Below, piece by piece: positions 44,402 to 53,849 of a DNA stretch of 64,000 bases. The notes beneath the pieces are model-generated. The model had not been told where the DNA came from. It searched no databases and saw only the letters and a program-made list of their open reading frames with translations. The translations under genes and the position numbers were made by a program. The first letter of the stretch is position 1. Every line of letters starts with the position of its first letter. Origin of the DNA: Planctomycetota bacterium (GTDB taxonomy: Bacteria > Planctomycetota > PLA2); assembly GCA_021776785.1 (NCBI GenBank), contig JAJFFF010000033.1, positions 124,001 through 188,000 of the forward strand, written 5' to 3'.

Positions 44402-45961
44402 CTACTGCGGTCCGACGATCGCTTTGAATCGTTCCAAGGCGTCGCGCTCGTGGGCGGCGGCCGAGCGCAAAAGGTCCGCGCCACGTTCCCGATTCGCCTC
44501 ATAGCTGCGAATCGCGGCGACGCGCTCGGACTCGTCGGGGACGTCAAATCCCCACGGCATCGACTCCAACAGACTCTGCAGATCGCCGCACGCCGCGTGA
44601 TACAGATCGCGCGCCTCACTCAGCGCGCTGCGCTCGTCGGAGCCAAAGCCATCGTCGCGTTCCAGCACCTCGTCCAAGAAGTCGCGGATCGCCCAGCGCG
44701 AGCCGTGGTGGTGCAACACGCCGAGCCCGAGCCACGGCAGGAAGCGGCGCGACTCGTCGGGAGGCAGATCCGCCGGGGACTGCGGCGTTTGAAGATCGCC
44801 AAGCATCTGCGTGTACGCGTCGAATCCGAACGCGACTTTTTCGGTCGAGGGCAGCGTCAACACTTCGACGGCCGCGCGCAATCCCGAACGCGTCGTTTCG
44901 CTGCGCGACGGGGCGTGTTCGCGCGGTCGCACGACGCACATCGCGTAGATGACGGGGAGGTCATCAGCCGCTTCCTCGGCGGGGTGATGCTGACACCAGC
45001 CGGCGAGAAAACGCTCGCGCGAGAATCGCAGCGCGTCCCCCATCAAGCAGTTGACCAACACGTCGCCGCGATCAATGCCGGTGACGAACACCCACTCCGC
45101 GCCCCCGAACCCGGCGCCGAGAACCGTCGAGGCCGACACGTGCAGCGGCGTGATCACCGACGCACCCTCCGCCAACGCTTCGGTCAGACGGCTCCACGCA
45201 TCGCCTTCCTCCACCTCGTCCACGAAGTCGCACGGGAACCCGAAGTTGGCCAGACCGCGGCGCAAGACGTCCTTGGGAAAGCCCCCCCAGTTGATGTCGC
45301 GCATCTTGAGGAAGTAAGACAGCCAGAACGCATCGCCGCTTACACCCGCGATGTAGGGATAAGAACTCTCGTCCGCGAGCCCGCGCAGCGCCTCCTTGAG
45401 ACCGAGCACGTGCGTGCCCCCGTTCAGGCTCAAGCGCACAGCGTCCACTTCCGAGCCGTCCAACGACGCGCCCTTAAACGAAATGTCCGCCATGTTGGCG
45501 TTGAAGAACAACGACCCGCGCAGATCGCTCTCCGCAAACTGCGAGTACGCCAAGTTGACGTCGGTGAACACCGCACCGCGCGCCGAACACCCACGCAAAT
45601 CCGCCCGCGTCAGGTTGGCGTTCAAGAACGACGCGCCGGACAGGTCGGCCTCGCGAAAAAGGCAGTCGGATAAATCAACGTGCGCAAACGTGACCCCTCG
45701 CAGGTCGCACTGCGAAAAGTCGAGCGCGCCCGCAGACCCGAGGTCGCCCGACGTCAGCGTGATGCCGTTAAATTCAAGGCCGCGCAGCGGCGTTCCGTTC
45801 GCAGCGTAGCTTTGAACGATGGCGAGGCGCGGGTCGTCGGGTTGGGTGGTATCCACGCGCGGACCTTGCCAAGCCCAGGTCACGCTGTCAAGCGGCACCC
45901 GTCCGCAGCCCCTGATACGCTGGCGCGCCCGCGAGTCAAAGATGGGCTCTCGCGAGGCCAT
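44402..45961 (-). CDS. Pentapeptide-repeat protein with BtrH-like C-terminal region
   Basis: A 519-residue protein. Residues 80-178 are pentapeptide repeats (A(D/N)LxX), for example CDLRGVTFAHVDLSDCLFREADL. From about 195 the text ESSYPYIAGVSGDAFWLSYFLK, later TPLHVSASTVLGAGFGGAEWVFVTGID, resembles the butirosin-biosynthesis BtrH-type domain, a papain/C39-like fold, but this is a loose recollection. The C-terminal 170 residues are helical. A GTG at 45856 would remove 35 residues of Arg-rich leader and fits the repeat start better. It is divergent from recJ. Function unknown. Confidence 0.6.
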   Translation of the reverse strand: MASREPIFDSRARQRIRGCGRVPLDSVTWAWQGPRVDTTQPDDPRLAIVQSYAANGTPLRGLEFNGITLTSGDLGSAGALDFSQCDLRGVTFAHVDLSDCLFREADLSGASFLNANLTRADLRGCSARGAVFTDVNLAYSQFAESDLRGSLFFNANMADISFKGASLDGSEVDAVRLSLNGGTHVLGLKEALRGLADESSYPYIAGVSGDAFWLSYFLKMRDINWGGFPKDVLRRGLANFGFPCDFVDEVEEGDAWSRLTEALAEGASVITPLHVSASTVLGAGFGGAEWVFVTGIDRGDVLVNCLMGDALRFSRERFLAGWCQHHPAEEAADDLPVIYAMCVVRPREHAPSRSETTRSGLRAAVEVLTLPSTEKVAFGFDAYTQMLGDLQTPQSPADLPPDESRRFLPWLGLGVLHHHGSRWAIRDFLDEVLERDDGFGSDERSALSEARDLYHAACGDLQSLLESMPWGFDVPDESERVAAIRSYEANRERGADLLRSAAAHERDALERFKAIVGPQ

Positions 45962-45993
45962 CCCGTGTCCGCCCTCCAGCTTGAGAGTTCAAC

Positions 45994-47709
45994 GTGCGTT
46001 TTCAAACCCGCCCCACAGAGCCGGACAAAGCCGCGGCTTTGAGTCGTGAGATCGGTGTTCATCCCGTGACCGCGCAGATTCTTGTCGCACGCGGCATCGA
46101 TGAGACGGGAGCGGCGCGACGGTTTCTAAAACCTCACCTGCGCGACCTGCACGACCCGAGCTTGTTTCGCGATATGGATGCGGCCGTTGCTCGGTTGGAA
46201 CGCGCCATAAACGATGGCGAAGAGATCGCCGTGTACGGCGACTACGACGTGGACGGCGTTTCCTCGACCGCGATCATGACGCGCGCACTCGCGTTCTTTG
46301 GCGGGCGCGTGCGACCGTTCCTGCCGCACCGGTTCCGGGACGGATACGGCCTCAACCGCGACGCGCTCAACCGCCTCCGCGCCGACGGGTGCACTCTGGC
46401 CGTGACCGTGGACAACGGCACGACGCGCGCCGAGGTGATCAAGGAGGCGCGCGCAACCGGCCTCGACGTGATCGTCACCGACCATCACGAGCCGGGCGGC
46501 GACCTCCCGGACTGTCCCGTCGTCAATCCGAAGCGCAGCGACACCACGTACCCGTTTGCCGGGCTCGCGGGATGCGGCGTTGCGTTCAAGACGGTATGCG
46601 CGCTCGCGCAGCGACTCGGCCGGTGGGACGATCCCGGGTTTCGCACTTTGTTGCCGGAGCTCTTGGCGTATGCGGCACTCGGCACGATCGCGGATGTCGT
46701 GCCGCTGGTCGACGAGAACCGCATCTTCGTGGCGATTGGCCTCAAGGCGCTCAACGCAACCAAGCACGCGGGCTTGCGAGCGCTTCTCAAAGTCGCGCGG
46801 TGCGATCAACGCGTCGTGCAACCCCGCGACATTGGATTCCGCGTCGGGCCGCGCATCAACGCCGCGGGACGCCTGGACTCAGCGCAGCTCGCCTACGACC
46901 TGCTCGTGTGCGAGGACCCAGAAGTCGCAGCCGCGCTCGCCGAAAAACTCGACGCCTGCAACCGCGAGCGCCAGCGCATCGAAAAAGGGCAGGCGGCGCA
47001 GGCGTTCGAGCAGGCGGAAGCCCTCATGGCGGAGCGGGATCCGGCCGCGCTCGTGCTGTTTCATCCCGATTGGCATCCGGGCGTCATCGGCATCATCGCG
47101 GCCCGCGTCACGGAGACGTTTCAACGGCCCGCTGCGTTGGTGACGACGGAGAACGGCGAGGCGCGCGGTTCGGCGCGGTGCTTTGGCAAGACGCTCCTGC
47201 ACGAAGCGCTGGAGGGGGCGTCTTCGGTCTTGCGGTCGCACGGCGGCCACGCGAAGGCCGCCGGCTTCACGATGGACCCGGCGAACGTCGATGCGTTTCG
47301 CGAGTTGTTTGAGCAAGCGGTCACCGACCAGGCGCATGTTGTCGATCCGACGGTTCCCGTCGATGCGGAGTTGCCGATCGACGCGCTCAGCGCGCCGCTT
47401 GCCGGCGAGATCGCTTCGCTCGCGCCGTTTGGCGCCGCGCACTCAGAACCCGTGTTCGCCGCATACGGCGTACGCGTAGCCGGGCGACCGCGAAGGCGCG
47501 GCGCGCAGGAGCAGCACATCGGATTCATCGCGCGCACCAAGCGCAGCTCGGTCCGCGCCATCGCGTTCGGCCAAGCCGAGAAAGAGCCCTTGCTTCGCGG
47601 CGCGATTGACATGGCGTATGTGCTGCGGGAACGCGACGACGGCGACCGCTATGAGATTCACGTGCGCGAATTTGGTGCGGAAGGCGCGGCGGCCCCAACT
47701 GCGACCTGA
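45994..47709 (+). CDS. recJ: Single-stranded-DNA-specific exonuclease RecJ
   Basis: A 571-residue 5'-3' exonuclease of the DHH family used in recombination and mismatch repair. Conserved acidic motifs are present: IAVYGDYDVDGVSSTAIM, VTVDNGT, and the DHH motif VTDHHEPG. The C-terminal DHHA1-like part has HGGHAKAAGFTMD. Length is normal (about 570). GTG 45994 is the start, 33 bp from the divergent pentapeptide gene. Confidence 0.95.
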   Translation: MRFQTRPTEPDKAAALSREIGVHPVTAQILVARGIDETGAARRFLKPHLRDLHDPSLFRDMDAAVARLERAINDGEEIAVYGDYDVDGVSSTAIMTRALAFFGGRVRPFLPHRFRDGYGLNRDALNRLRADGCTLAVTVDNGTTRAEVIKEARATGLDVIVTDHHEPGGDLPDCPVVNPKRSDTTYPFAGLAGCGVAFKTVCALAQRLGRWDDPGFRTLLPELLAYAALGTIADVVPLVDENRIFVAIGLKALNATKHAGLRALLKVARCDQRVVQPRDIGFRVGPRINAAGRLDSAQLAYDLLVCEDPEVAAALAEKLDACNRERQRIEKGQAAQAFEQAEALMAERDPAALVLFHPDWHPGVIGIIAARVTETFQRPAALVTTENGEARGSARCFGKTLLHEALEGASSVLRSHGGHAKAAGFTMDPANVDAFRELFEQAVTDQAHVVDPTVPVDAELPIDALSAPLAGEIASLAPFGAAHSEPVFAAYGVRVAGRPRRRGAQEQHIGFIARTKRSSVRAIAFGQAEKEPLLRGAIDMAYVLRERDDGDRYEIHVREFGAEGAAAPTAT

Positions 47710-47769
47710 TGCGCGTGGCGCGCGCGCTCGGCGGCGGAGTCGTGAACCGCGGCGTCGGCCGGGCCCCGG

Positions 47770-48072
47770 CTACACGTCGATCGATTCGTCGAACTTGACG
47801 GCGAACGTGCGGCGGATGTCGCCGCCTAAGAACTCCTGATCGACGCGCAGCACTTCGCCGCTGACCTGGAGCGCTTGCCCCTCCCGATGCATCGCGAGCT
47901 CCACCCGATCGCCCACCGTCAGGCTGGGCTCGAGCTCGGGAGTCGAAACCAACGCGCCTAAGACGCCGAGGTTTTCCACGGTGCCCGAAAACGTAGTTCC
48001 GGCTTGCTTGGTGATCGCTACTACCCACTGGACGATGGTCCTCTCGTGGCGGCGCTTGTCCCGGCCCGTCAT
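47770..48072 (-). CDS. PilZ-domain protein
   Basis: A 100-residue protein with the c-di-GMP-binding signature of PilZ: RRHERTIVQW near the N-terminus (the RxxxR motif) and NLGVLGALVST, where the usual D/NxSxxG reads NLGVLG. The missing Ser in the second motif makes c-di-GMP binding uncertain. It is short, with a single domain. The ATG is at 48072, followed divergently by the CAP gene 75 bp away. It is probably a cytoplasmic regulator of surface or motility functions. Confidence 0.7.
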   Translation of the reverse strand: MTGRDKRRHERTIVQWVVAITKQAGTTFSGTVENLGVLGALVSTPELEPSLTVGDRVELAMHREGQALQVSGEVLRVDQEFLGGDIRRTFAVKFDESIDV

Positions 48073-48147
48073 ACTCTTTAAGAATCGACATTTCGACGAA
48101 CTTCGATGAGTGTCCGTCACACATTCATTCCCGCCTAAACTGAGGAA

Positions 48148-49626
48148 ATGATCCGAACTTTGGTCGCATTGGTCCTTTTTTGCGGGATTGCCGCCGCCGA
48201 AGACCTGTTTTTTGACAAAGTCGGGTTGGTCGACGAATTCCCGCGCGCCGTCGCCCGGGGTCGCACGCTCACGCTCAAGGGCCTCACCAAGGGCGCCTAC
48301 AAAAACCCCGAATTGCTGATCATTGGGGCGGATCGCCGCTGCTACAAGGTGTATCCCGAGACCAGCAACGAGTCCGGATTTCACTACATTGTCCGGTTCG
48401 AACACGGGGTCGGGCGCTACCGGATGGAGTTGATCGCGCACGCGCCCAAAACGACGCGTTCGTTCGCGCGTTTTGATGTGTGGTACGGCAAGCGCAAGCC
48501 CGCGAACTACAAGGCCCCGCCGCTTCCGGATGGTCCAGCGGTACCGCGCGAGCTGCATCCCCGGTTGATTGAGACGCGCATCTTTCGACAGCTAAACGAG
48601 GCGCGGCGCGAGCTCCGACTGCGCCCGATGGCGTGGAACGAAGCCGTCGCGGCGCGCACGCGCTCGCACGCGATCAACATGGCGAAGGTCAGGAAGCGAC
48701 TGCACCGCTTCGGACGAAGTGGCAGCATTCAGGAAATGCTTGCGCTGGGTGGCTCGGGCGACGATCTCTCCGGATCGCGGGAGCCGTGGTCGCGCCTGAC
48801 GAATCGGCGCCCGTTTGATCCGCCGCAAGTGCAGTCCCCGAGCAGCGACGTGCGCAACCACGTGGTCGTGTTCTTACACGACGACTTCTCCATCGAGAAG
48901 ATGCTTGAACGGGCGTACGGACGCGAGGCGGCGCATCGCATCTGCTCCGTGGATCCCAACACCGTTGAGGTGGCGATCGGCGTCGCGTGGCCCGCGCGCC
49001 CGAAGAAAGTGCCGCCGTTTGACGTGAAGGCGAACGGACGCAAGTACCAATTCTACGCGTGCATTTGCTTCATCCAGGTCAACGACAAGACGATCATCAA
49101 GCGTCAAGACGATGCGTTTCGCGCACTGAAGCGCGAAGCCGGCAAACTCCACCCGGACCATATCCGGCGTCTGGCATGGTGGCGGCGCCCGCGCCTCTCC
49201 CTCTCGCTCTTCAAATCGGCGGCGCGCCATCGCGATCCGATCCAAGCCGGCGCCGCTTTCGACGCGTTGTTGTTGGTGGACGAACCCGCCGCGCGCAGCG
49301 ACCTCGTCAAGTTGGGTAAGAACGCGGAGCGACTGATTCAAGACGGCCGGTATGCCGAGGCGATCGTGCCGTGGCGCCTGGCCCACCACGTGATCTACGA
49401 CCGCCGCATCCCCAACACGGTGCACCACTTCGAGAGGCAGGTGCGCACAGCCGTGCTGGCCGAACTGAAAGCCCTGCCGGAGGACTTTGTGGAGCGCGTC
49501 CCCAAGCTACGCAACCTCGCCCGCCGTACCAAGGGCACCGCCATCCACGAGATGGTGATCGATAAGCTCGGGCAGGCTGAGGCCGGCGCCGCGGAGCGCG
49601 ACCAAGACGAGGGCAAAGAGCGCTAG
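48148..49626 (+). CDS. Secreted CAP-domain (SCP/PR-1) protein
   Basis: A 492-residue protein with a signal peptide (TLVALVLFCGIAAA). Residues about 35-115 are a beta-rich extra domain. The CAP domain follows with IFRQLNEARRELRLRPMAWNEAVAARTRSHAINM, and the region SDVRNHVVVFLHDD corresponds to the second CAP half. The metal-binding His of many CAP proteins is not clearly placed. The C-terminal 150 residues form a helical extension. The ATG follows GAGGAA. It is convergent with lysS, overlapping it by four bases. Function unknown. Confidence 0.7.
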   Translation: MIRTLVALVLFCGIAAAEDLFFDKVGLVDEFPRAVARGRTLTLKGLTKGAYKNPELLIIGADRRCYKVYPETSNESGFHYIVRFEHGVGRYRMELIAHAPKTTRSFARFDVWYGKRKPANYKAPPLPDGPAVPRELHPRLIETRIFRQLNEARRELRLRPMAWNEAVAARTRSHAINMAKVRKRLHRFGRSGSIQEMLALGGSGDDLSGSREPWSRLTNRRPFDPPQVQSPSSDVRNHVVVFLHDDFSIEKMLERAYGREAAHRICSVDPNTVEVAIGVAWPARPKKVPPFDVKANGRKYQFYACICFIQVNDKTIIKRQDDAFRALKREAGKLHPDHIRRLAWWRRPRLSLSLFKSAARHRDPIQAGAAFDALLLVDEPAARSDLVKLGKNAERLIQDGRYAEAIVPWRLAHHVIYDRRIPNTVHHFERQVRTAVLAELKALPEDFVERVPKLRNLARRTKGTAIHEMVIDKLGQAEAGAAERDQDEGKER

Positions 49627-51758
49627 AGGCCGAGTTGCGGCGCGATCTTTTGCATCGCGTCGAGGGCAAGCGCGCAAAAATCACCCAACTCGATGCCGAT
49701 CTTTTCGCACTGGCGGATCGCGTCGCGGTTGACTTGGCGCGCGAACTCTTTTTTCTTCATGCGCTTTTTGACCGAGCTCGCCTTCACACTCGCGATTTTT
49801 TTGTCGGGCATGACCTTGGCGGTGGCCATGACCAAACCCGTGATCGTTTCGCCGCATGACAGCGCGTAGTCCAGCCAGGTCTCGCGCGCAATCCCGAGCC
49901 CCTCTTCGTTGTGGGACAAGATCGCGTGGATGATCGTCTCGTCCGAGACGCCGCGCTCGCGCAGGATGGCCACGGTTTCCAGCGTGTGCTTGTCCATCTC
50001 CTTCACGCGATCGAAATCGAGATCGTGCAGGAGCCCCATGCACCAATACGTGTCGCGGTTTTTGCCGAACCGATCGGCAATCGCTTCCAGCACGGCAGCG
50101 CTCGCGAAGCAGTGCGCGCGCAATCCCTCGGTCGTCACGTTTTCATCGAACAGCGCCAACGACTGGTCGCGCGTCAATCCGAAGTCCCCCACGTCCGCCG
50201 ACAGATCGGGGCCGCTCGGTGCGGATGCCGCCTCGGTCTCCGCCGGTCGCTCGGCCGGGGCCGATGTTGTTTCCGCGGCAGACGGCGCGGGTTGCGGGAC
50301 GTCGAACTCCGGCCGCAGCAGCGGGAACAGCGTAACTTCGCGCAGCGAGTCCACGCCGCTGATCAGGGCGCAAAATCGTTCGATGCCCAATCCCCATCCG
50401 CTGATGGGCGGCATCCCGTGCTCCATGGCGAGGAGGTAGTCCTCGTCGAGCAACATGGCCTCGTCGTCGCCACCTTGGCGCAACTGCTCCTGCTCGACGA
50501 ATCGCTCGCGTTGCAGGATGGGGTCGACCAGCTCGCTATACGCCTTCACGATCTCCCAACCGTTGACGAGCAGTTGGAAGCAATCCGCCTTGTGCGGCGC
50601 GGTGTCGTTTGCACGGGCCAGCGGCAGCGTGTCGGCGGGAATACCGGTCAGGAAACACGGCTGGATCAGTTGTTCGCGCGCGGTTTGCTTGTAGATCGCA
50701 TCGACGAGGTTGCCACGACCGAGTTGGTCGAGTTTCTCGATCGCTAGGCCCTTGTCCCGCACGGCCGCTCGCAACGACGCGACGTCTGGGTGCGCTTCGA
50801 TGTCGATGCCAGCATGTTCCAACACGAGGTCGCGCATATCGATGCGCGGCCACTCGCCGGAAAAATCAATCTCGCGACCGCGCCACGTGATGCGCGGCTC
50901 GCCGAGGACCTCTTCAATCACCTGGCGGATCAGCCGCTCGGTGAACTTCATGTTGTCTTCCCAGTTCCAGTACGCGCAGTAGTACTCGAGCAGGGTGAAC
51001 TCTTGGAGGTGGCTGGGATCCATCCCCTCGTTGCGAAAACAACGCGCGAACTCGTAGACCTTGTCGTACCCACCGACGACCAAACGCTTGAGCCACGTCT
51101 CCGGCGCGATGCGCAGGCTCAACGGAATGTCGAGAGCGTTGTGATGCGTGTGGAACGGACGGGCCGTCGCCCCCGACGCCACGGTCTGCAGGGTCGGCGT
51201 TTCCACCTCGTCAAACCCCTCGGTATCGAGGAAGCGGCGCAGCGCTCGCATGGTCGCCGTGCGCTGCCGGAATCGATCTCTCGTTTCCGGCGACATGATG
51301 AGGTCGAGGTAGCGCCGCCGCTGACGAAGATCGGCGTCTTTGATGCCGTGCCACTTCTCCGGCAACGGCATGAGGGATTTGCCCAAGAACGTGAGCGACT
51401 GCACACGCAGCGTGAGCTCGCCCTTCTTGGTCGTGAACAACTCCCCGTCGACGCCGACGAAATCGCCGCGGTCGACGAGATCGTGAAACAAGCTCCACGT
51501 GGCTTCGTCAAGCGAGGATTTCTCCAGCGCGATCTGCAGCTTGTCGCCTAGATCGGAGAGGTGAGCGAACGTGAGTTTGCCAAACGTCCGCGCGGCGATG
51601 ACGCGCCCCGCCAAGCGCAGGCCGCCGGTCCCGGGCGCGAGTTGCGCCGCCTCGCCGAGCGTGTGGGTCCGTTCAAAGCGATCGGGGTAGACCGGAACGC
51701 CGAGCTCGCGGAGTCGGTGCAGCTTGTCGAGTCGGACTTGGCGGAGATCTTCAGACAC
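49623..51758 (-). CDS. lysS: Lysyl-tRNA synthetase fused to a C-terminal HD domain
   Basis: Class II lysyl-tRNA synthetase, about 500 residues, followed by an extra 190. The anticodon-binding OB fold comes first (RLAGRVIAARTFGKLTFAHL). Motif 2 is FARCFRNEGMDPSHLQEFTLLEYY and motif 3 GWGLGIERF. After a Pro/Ala/Glu-rich linker (residues about 485-520), an HD domain reads HCFASAAVLEAIADRF then GLLHDLDFD and HAILSHNE, with the His and HD residues present. The downstream basic segment VKKRMKKKEF may contact RNA. I prefer GTG 51758; an upstream TTG at 51803 is less likely. Confidence 0.9.
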   Translation of the reverse strand: MSEDLRQVRLDKLHRLRELGVPVYPDRFERTHTLGEAAQLAPGTGGLRLAGRVIAARTFGKLTFAHLSDLGDKLQIALEKSSLDEATWSLFHDLVDRGDFVGVDGELFTTKKGELTLRVQSLTFLGKSLMPLPEKWHGIKDADLRQRRRYLDLIMSPETRDRFRQRTATMRALRRFLDTEGFDEVETPTLQTVASGATARPFHTHHNALDIPLSLRIAPETWLKRLVVGGYDKVYEFARCFRNEGMDPSHLQEFTLLEYYCAYWNWEDNMKFTERLIRQVIEEVLGEPRITWRGREIDFSGEWPRIDMRDLVLEHAGIDIEAHPDVASLRAAVRDKGLAIEKLDQLGRGNLVDAIYKQTAREQLIQPCFLTGIPADTLPLARANDTAPHKADCFQLLVNGWEIVKAYSELVDPILQRERFVEQEQLRQGGDDEAMLLDEDYLLAMEHGMPPISGWGLGIERFCALISGVDSLREVTLFPLLRPEFDVPQPAPSAAETTSAPAERPAETEAASAPSGPDLSADVGDFGLTRDQSLALFDENVTTEGLRAHCFASAAVLEAIADRFGKNRDTYWCMGLLHDLDFDRVKEMDKHTLETVAILRERGVSDETIIHAILSHNEEGLGIARETWLDYALSCGETITGLVMATAKVMPDKKIASVKASSVKKRMKKKEFARQVNRDAIRQCEKIGIELGDFCALALDAMQKIAPQLGL

Positions 51759-51831
51759 GCTCCGGGGTGGTACCCGGAACCGTCCGTTCTGTCCACTTCC
51801 CAACGCGACGGACGCGCGCTTCCCGAGGCTG

Positions 51832-52158
51832 CTACTTGGCCGCGGTGCCGCTGGAAAGCGTCGTCGCCATCCCTTGGAGGCCCTTCAGCAGCGCTTTTTT
51901 CGCGCTGGTGTTGGGAGCCGGGAACAAGAACCCGTCCTTCTCGGCCTTCTTAAGCGCGGCCGTGAGCGCCACACCTTGCGCCTTCACCGATCGCACGTAG
52001 CCATCCAGAGTCTTGATGGTCTTGCCCTGTGTCTCGACCAGCTCCTCCAGCGCTTCGATGCGCTCCTTCATCTTCTTGTCGTCGGCGTCGCCCTGCGAAA
52101 AGACGGGGGCGGCGAGAATCAGGGCGAGACCGAACAGGAACCAAGTGGCGCGTTTCAT
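51832..52158 (-). CDS. Small secreted coiled-coil protein
   Basis: A 108-residue protein with a signal peptide (WFLFGLALILAAPVFS). The mature part is helical and highly charged (KKMKERIEALEELVETQGKTIKTLDGYV), with heptad spacing that suggests an oligomeric coiled coil, then a short Ala/Gly/Thr-rich tail. A GAGG ribosome site precedes ATG 52158. It lies 73 bp upstream of lysS on the same strand. No family recognised. Confidence 0.6.
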   Translation of the reverse strand: MKRATWFLFGLALILAAPVFSQGDADDKKMKERIEALEELVETQGKTIKTLDGYVRSVKAQGVALTAALKKAEKDGFLFPAPNTSAKKALLKGLQGMATTLSSGTAAK

Positions 52159-52320
52159 GGCATATACCTCGTGGCTTTACTTCGGTTGCAGCGCGCCGCC
52201 GCCTTGAGCCCGATGGCGTCCGATCCGGAACAGGAGACGGACCCATCGGGGGCATGTTCCCGGAATTAATCCGGACGACGGCTGCGCAGAGGCGCTCGCG
52301 TCGGGAATAATGCGGCATCC

Positions 52321-53658
52321 ATGCGTGTTCTTGCCCTCCTCGTCACCCTCGGTCTCGCCGCCTCAGCCTGGTACGCCCCCAAAATAAAAGCGAAACGGGT
52401 CGCGGCGCGCATCGGCCACGACCTGATCGTTCCGGCGCCGCGGGACCGCATCCAGATTGGAATACGGGAGCGCGCGCTGGGCTTGCAACTGGCGGGCTAC
52501 GACGAACTCATCGCCAACGGCGAGGACGATGCGGAGTTTTATCGGGGTCGAATCCGAGTCGGGTTTCAACTGGGCGCGACGGTCATCGGACACGAAGGCC
52601 TCTCCAAACTGGTGCAGCTCCAGGTCCAGGACTACCTCGAGCATCAGGAACGGATCGATCCAGACGGAAGCTTTCTTCGCCGCGTGATGCGCGGTTGGAT
52701 CGACAGTCAGCTGTCGGATCAGTCGGCGTTTTATCGGCGCGTTTCGGTGCTGATGTTCCAGGTCGCCAAGCACGATAAGAAAGCGCTGGCCGATCTCCTG
52801 GACTACACGCGCCAAGGACCGTTTTTCTCGCAGTACTTTCCGTTTGCACGCATTCACGCCGTGAGCTGGACGGCGGTCGAGCCGCTTGTGAAACACTACT
52901 TCGCGGATGGCAAACTCGAGGCCGTGGTCGAGGCGGGCTACACGCTGCTCTGGTACGAATCCGTGTATGGCGTTGGCACCGAGCTCTTGGATCGGCATCT
53001 CGACGATGTTCGCGAGGCGCTCAAAGAGATCCGCGCCAAGCTCCGTGCACCGAACCGCAACAACCATATTCTGCTGGGCTCCGGCATCGCCGGCATTCGC
53101 GCGATGGCGCTTCTGGCCATGCGCGGCGACGCCGACTTCATCAAGATTTTGGAGAACGCACAGCCGGTCGAGATGCCGTATCACGTGAAGCATCTCCGCG
53201 CGGCGAAGGTCGTGATCGGCGCGGACGCCTGGCCGCGCCCGGGTCAAAAACACTTCGACCGACTCGACCCCGAACTTCAGGACTTCTTGTTTCGCACCGC
53301 GGCGGCCCATGCCGGCCTCCTGCGTCGTCAGCTGCAGGCGGGGCACGACCCGGTCCTCGCCGATCGGTTGGCGGCCACGCTGAAGTTTGCGCGCGCGGGG
53401 TACCAGTCGGCGGGCGCGCTCATGCGGAGCACACTGCTGCTGGTCCTCCACCGGCACGGCACGGAGAGTGACCGCAGCGAGCTCGATGAGGCGTTCAAGG
53501 CTGGCGGTTATCCCTCGCTATATGCGTCCTGCGTGCGCCCGCCCCAAAACCCCGCGCGTGTCTACCTGCCCGCCATGAACGCGCCCGGCATCTGGCCTCC
53601 GGCGATGGCGGCCGTAAACCTCGCCTACGAAGATCCGTCGCCGGTCTTCCAGCGTTGA
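52321..53658 (+). CDS. Hypothetical helical protein with N-terminal membrane segment
   Basis: A 445-residue protein. A short hydrophobic start (VLALLVTLGLAASAWYA) could be an uncleaved anchor or signal. The rest is mostly helical, with stretches such as LSKLVQLQVQDYLEHQERI and LDRHLDDVREALKEIRAKL, and there are no cysteine motifs or repeats I can name. The C-terminal PPQNPARVYLPAMNAPGIW is distinctive. The gene is monocistronic and ends at a bidirectional terminator. Function unknown. Confidence 0.55.
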   Translation: MRVLALLVTLGLAASAWYAPKIKAKRVAARIGHDLIVPAPRDRIQIGIRERALGLQLAGYDELIANGEDDAEFYRGRIRVGFQLGATVIGHEGLSKLVQLQVQDYLEHQERIDPDGSFLRRVMRGWIDSQLSDQSAFYRRVSVLMFQVAKHDKKALADLLDYTRQGPFFSQYFPFARIHAVSWTAVEPLVKHYFADGKLEAVVEAGYTLLWYESVYGVGTELLDRHLDDVREALKEIRAKLRAPNRNNHILLGSGIAGIRAMALLAMRGDADFIKILENAQPVEMPYHVKHLRAAKVVIGADAWPRPGQKHFDRLDPELQDFLFRTAAAHAGLLRRQLQAGHDPVLADRLAATLKFARAGYQSAGALMRSTLLLVLHRHGTESDRSELDEAFKAGGYPSLYASCVRPPQNPARVYLPAMNAPGIWPPAMAAVNLAYEDPSPVFQR

Positions 53659-53692
53659 GGCAGCGCACCCAGCCGGTCGCGCCGACTCGACG

Positions 53693-53724
53693 AAAAAAGG
53701 CTCGCGCCGAAACGCGAGCCTTTT
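53693..53724. terminator. Bidirectional terminator between the hypothetical gene and tRNA-Met
   Basis: GGCTCGCG (53699-53706) pairs with CGCGAGCC (53713-53720) around a six-base loop. A plus-strand TTTT tail follows, and on the other side AAAAAA gives six T residues for minus-strand transcripts, so it can end both the hypothetical gene and tRNA-Met. Confidence 0.9.
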
Positions 53725-53726
53725 GG

Positions 53727-53800
53727 TAGTGGGGGGCGGATTTGAACCGCCGACCTCAGGGTTATGAATCCTGTGCTCTCACCAACTGAGCTACCCCACC
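53727..53800 (-). tRNA. tRNA with CAU anticodon (Met, or Ile2 if lysidine-modified)
   Basis: A 74-base cloverleaf on the minus strand. The acceptor stem GGTGGGG pairs with CCCCACT (one G-U at the end), discriminator A. The anticodon stem CAGGA/CCCTG (one mismatch) encloses TTCATAA, giving CAU. The T arm GGCGG-TTCAAAT-CCGCC is standard. There is no run of three G-C pairs in the anticodon stem as in initiator tRNA, so it is elongator Met or Ile2. Confidence 0.88.
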
Positions 53801-53849
53801 AGTGAGCTGCCCCGAGCAGTCGCCCAAGGTAGGCAGATGCGGCGCGGTG

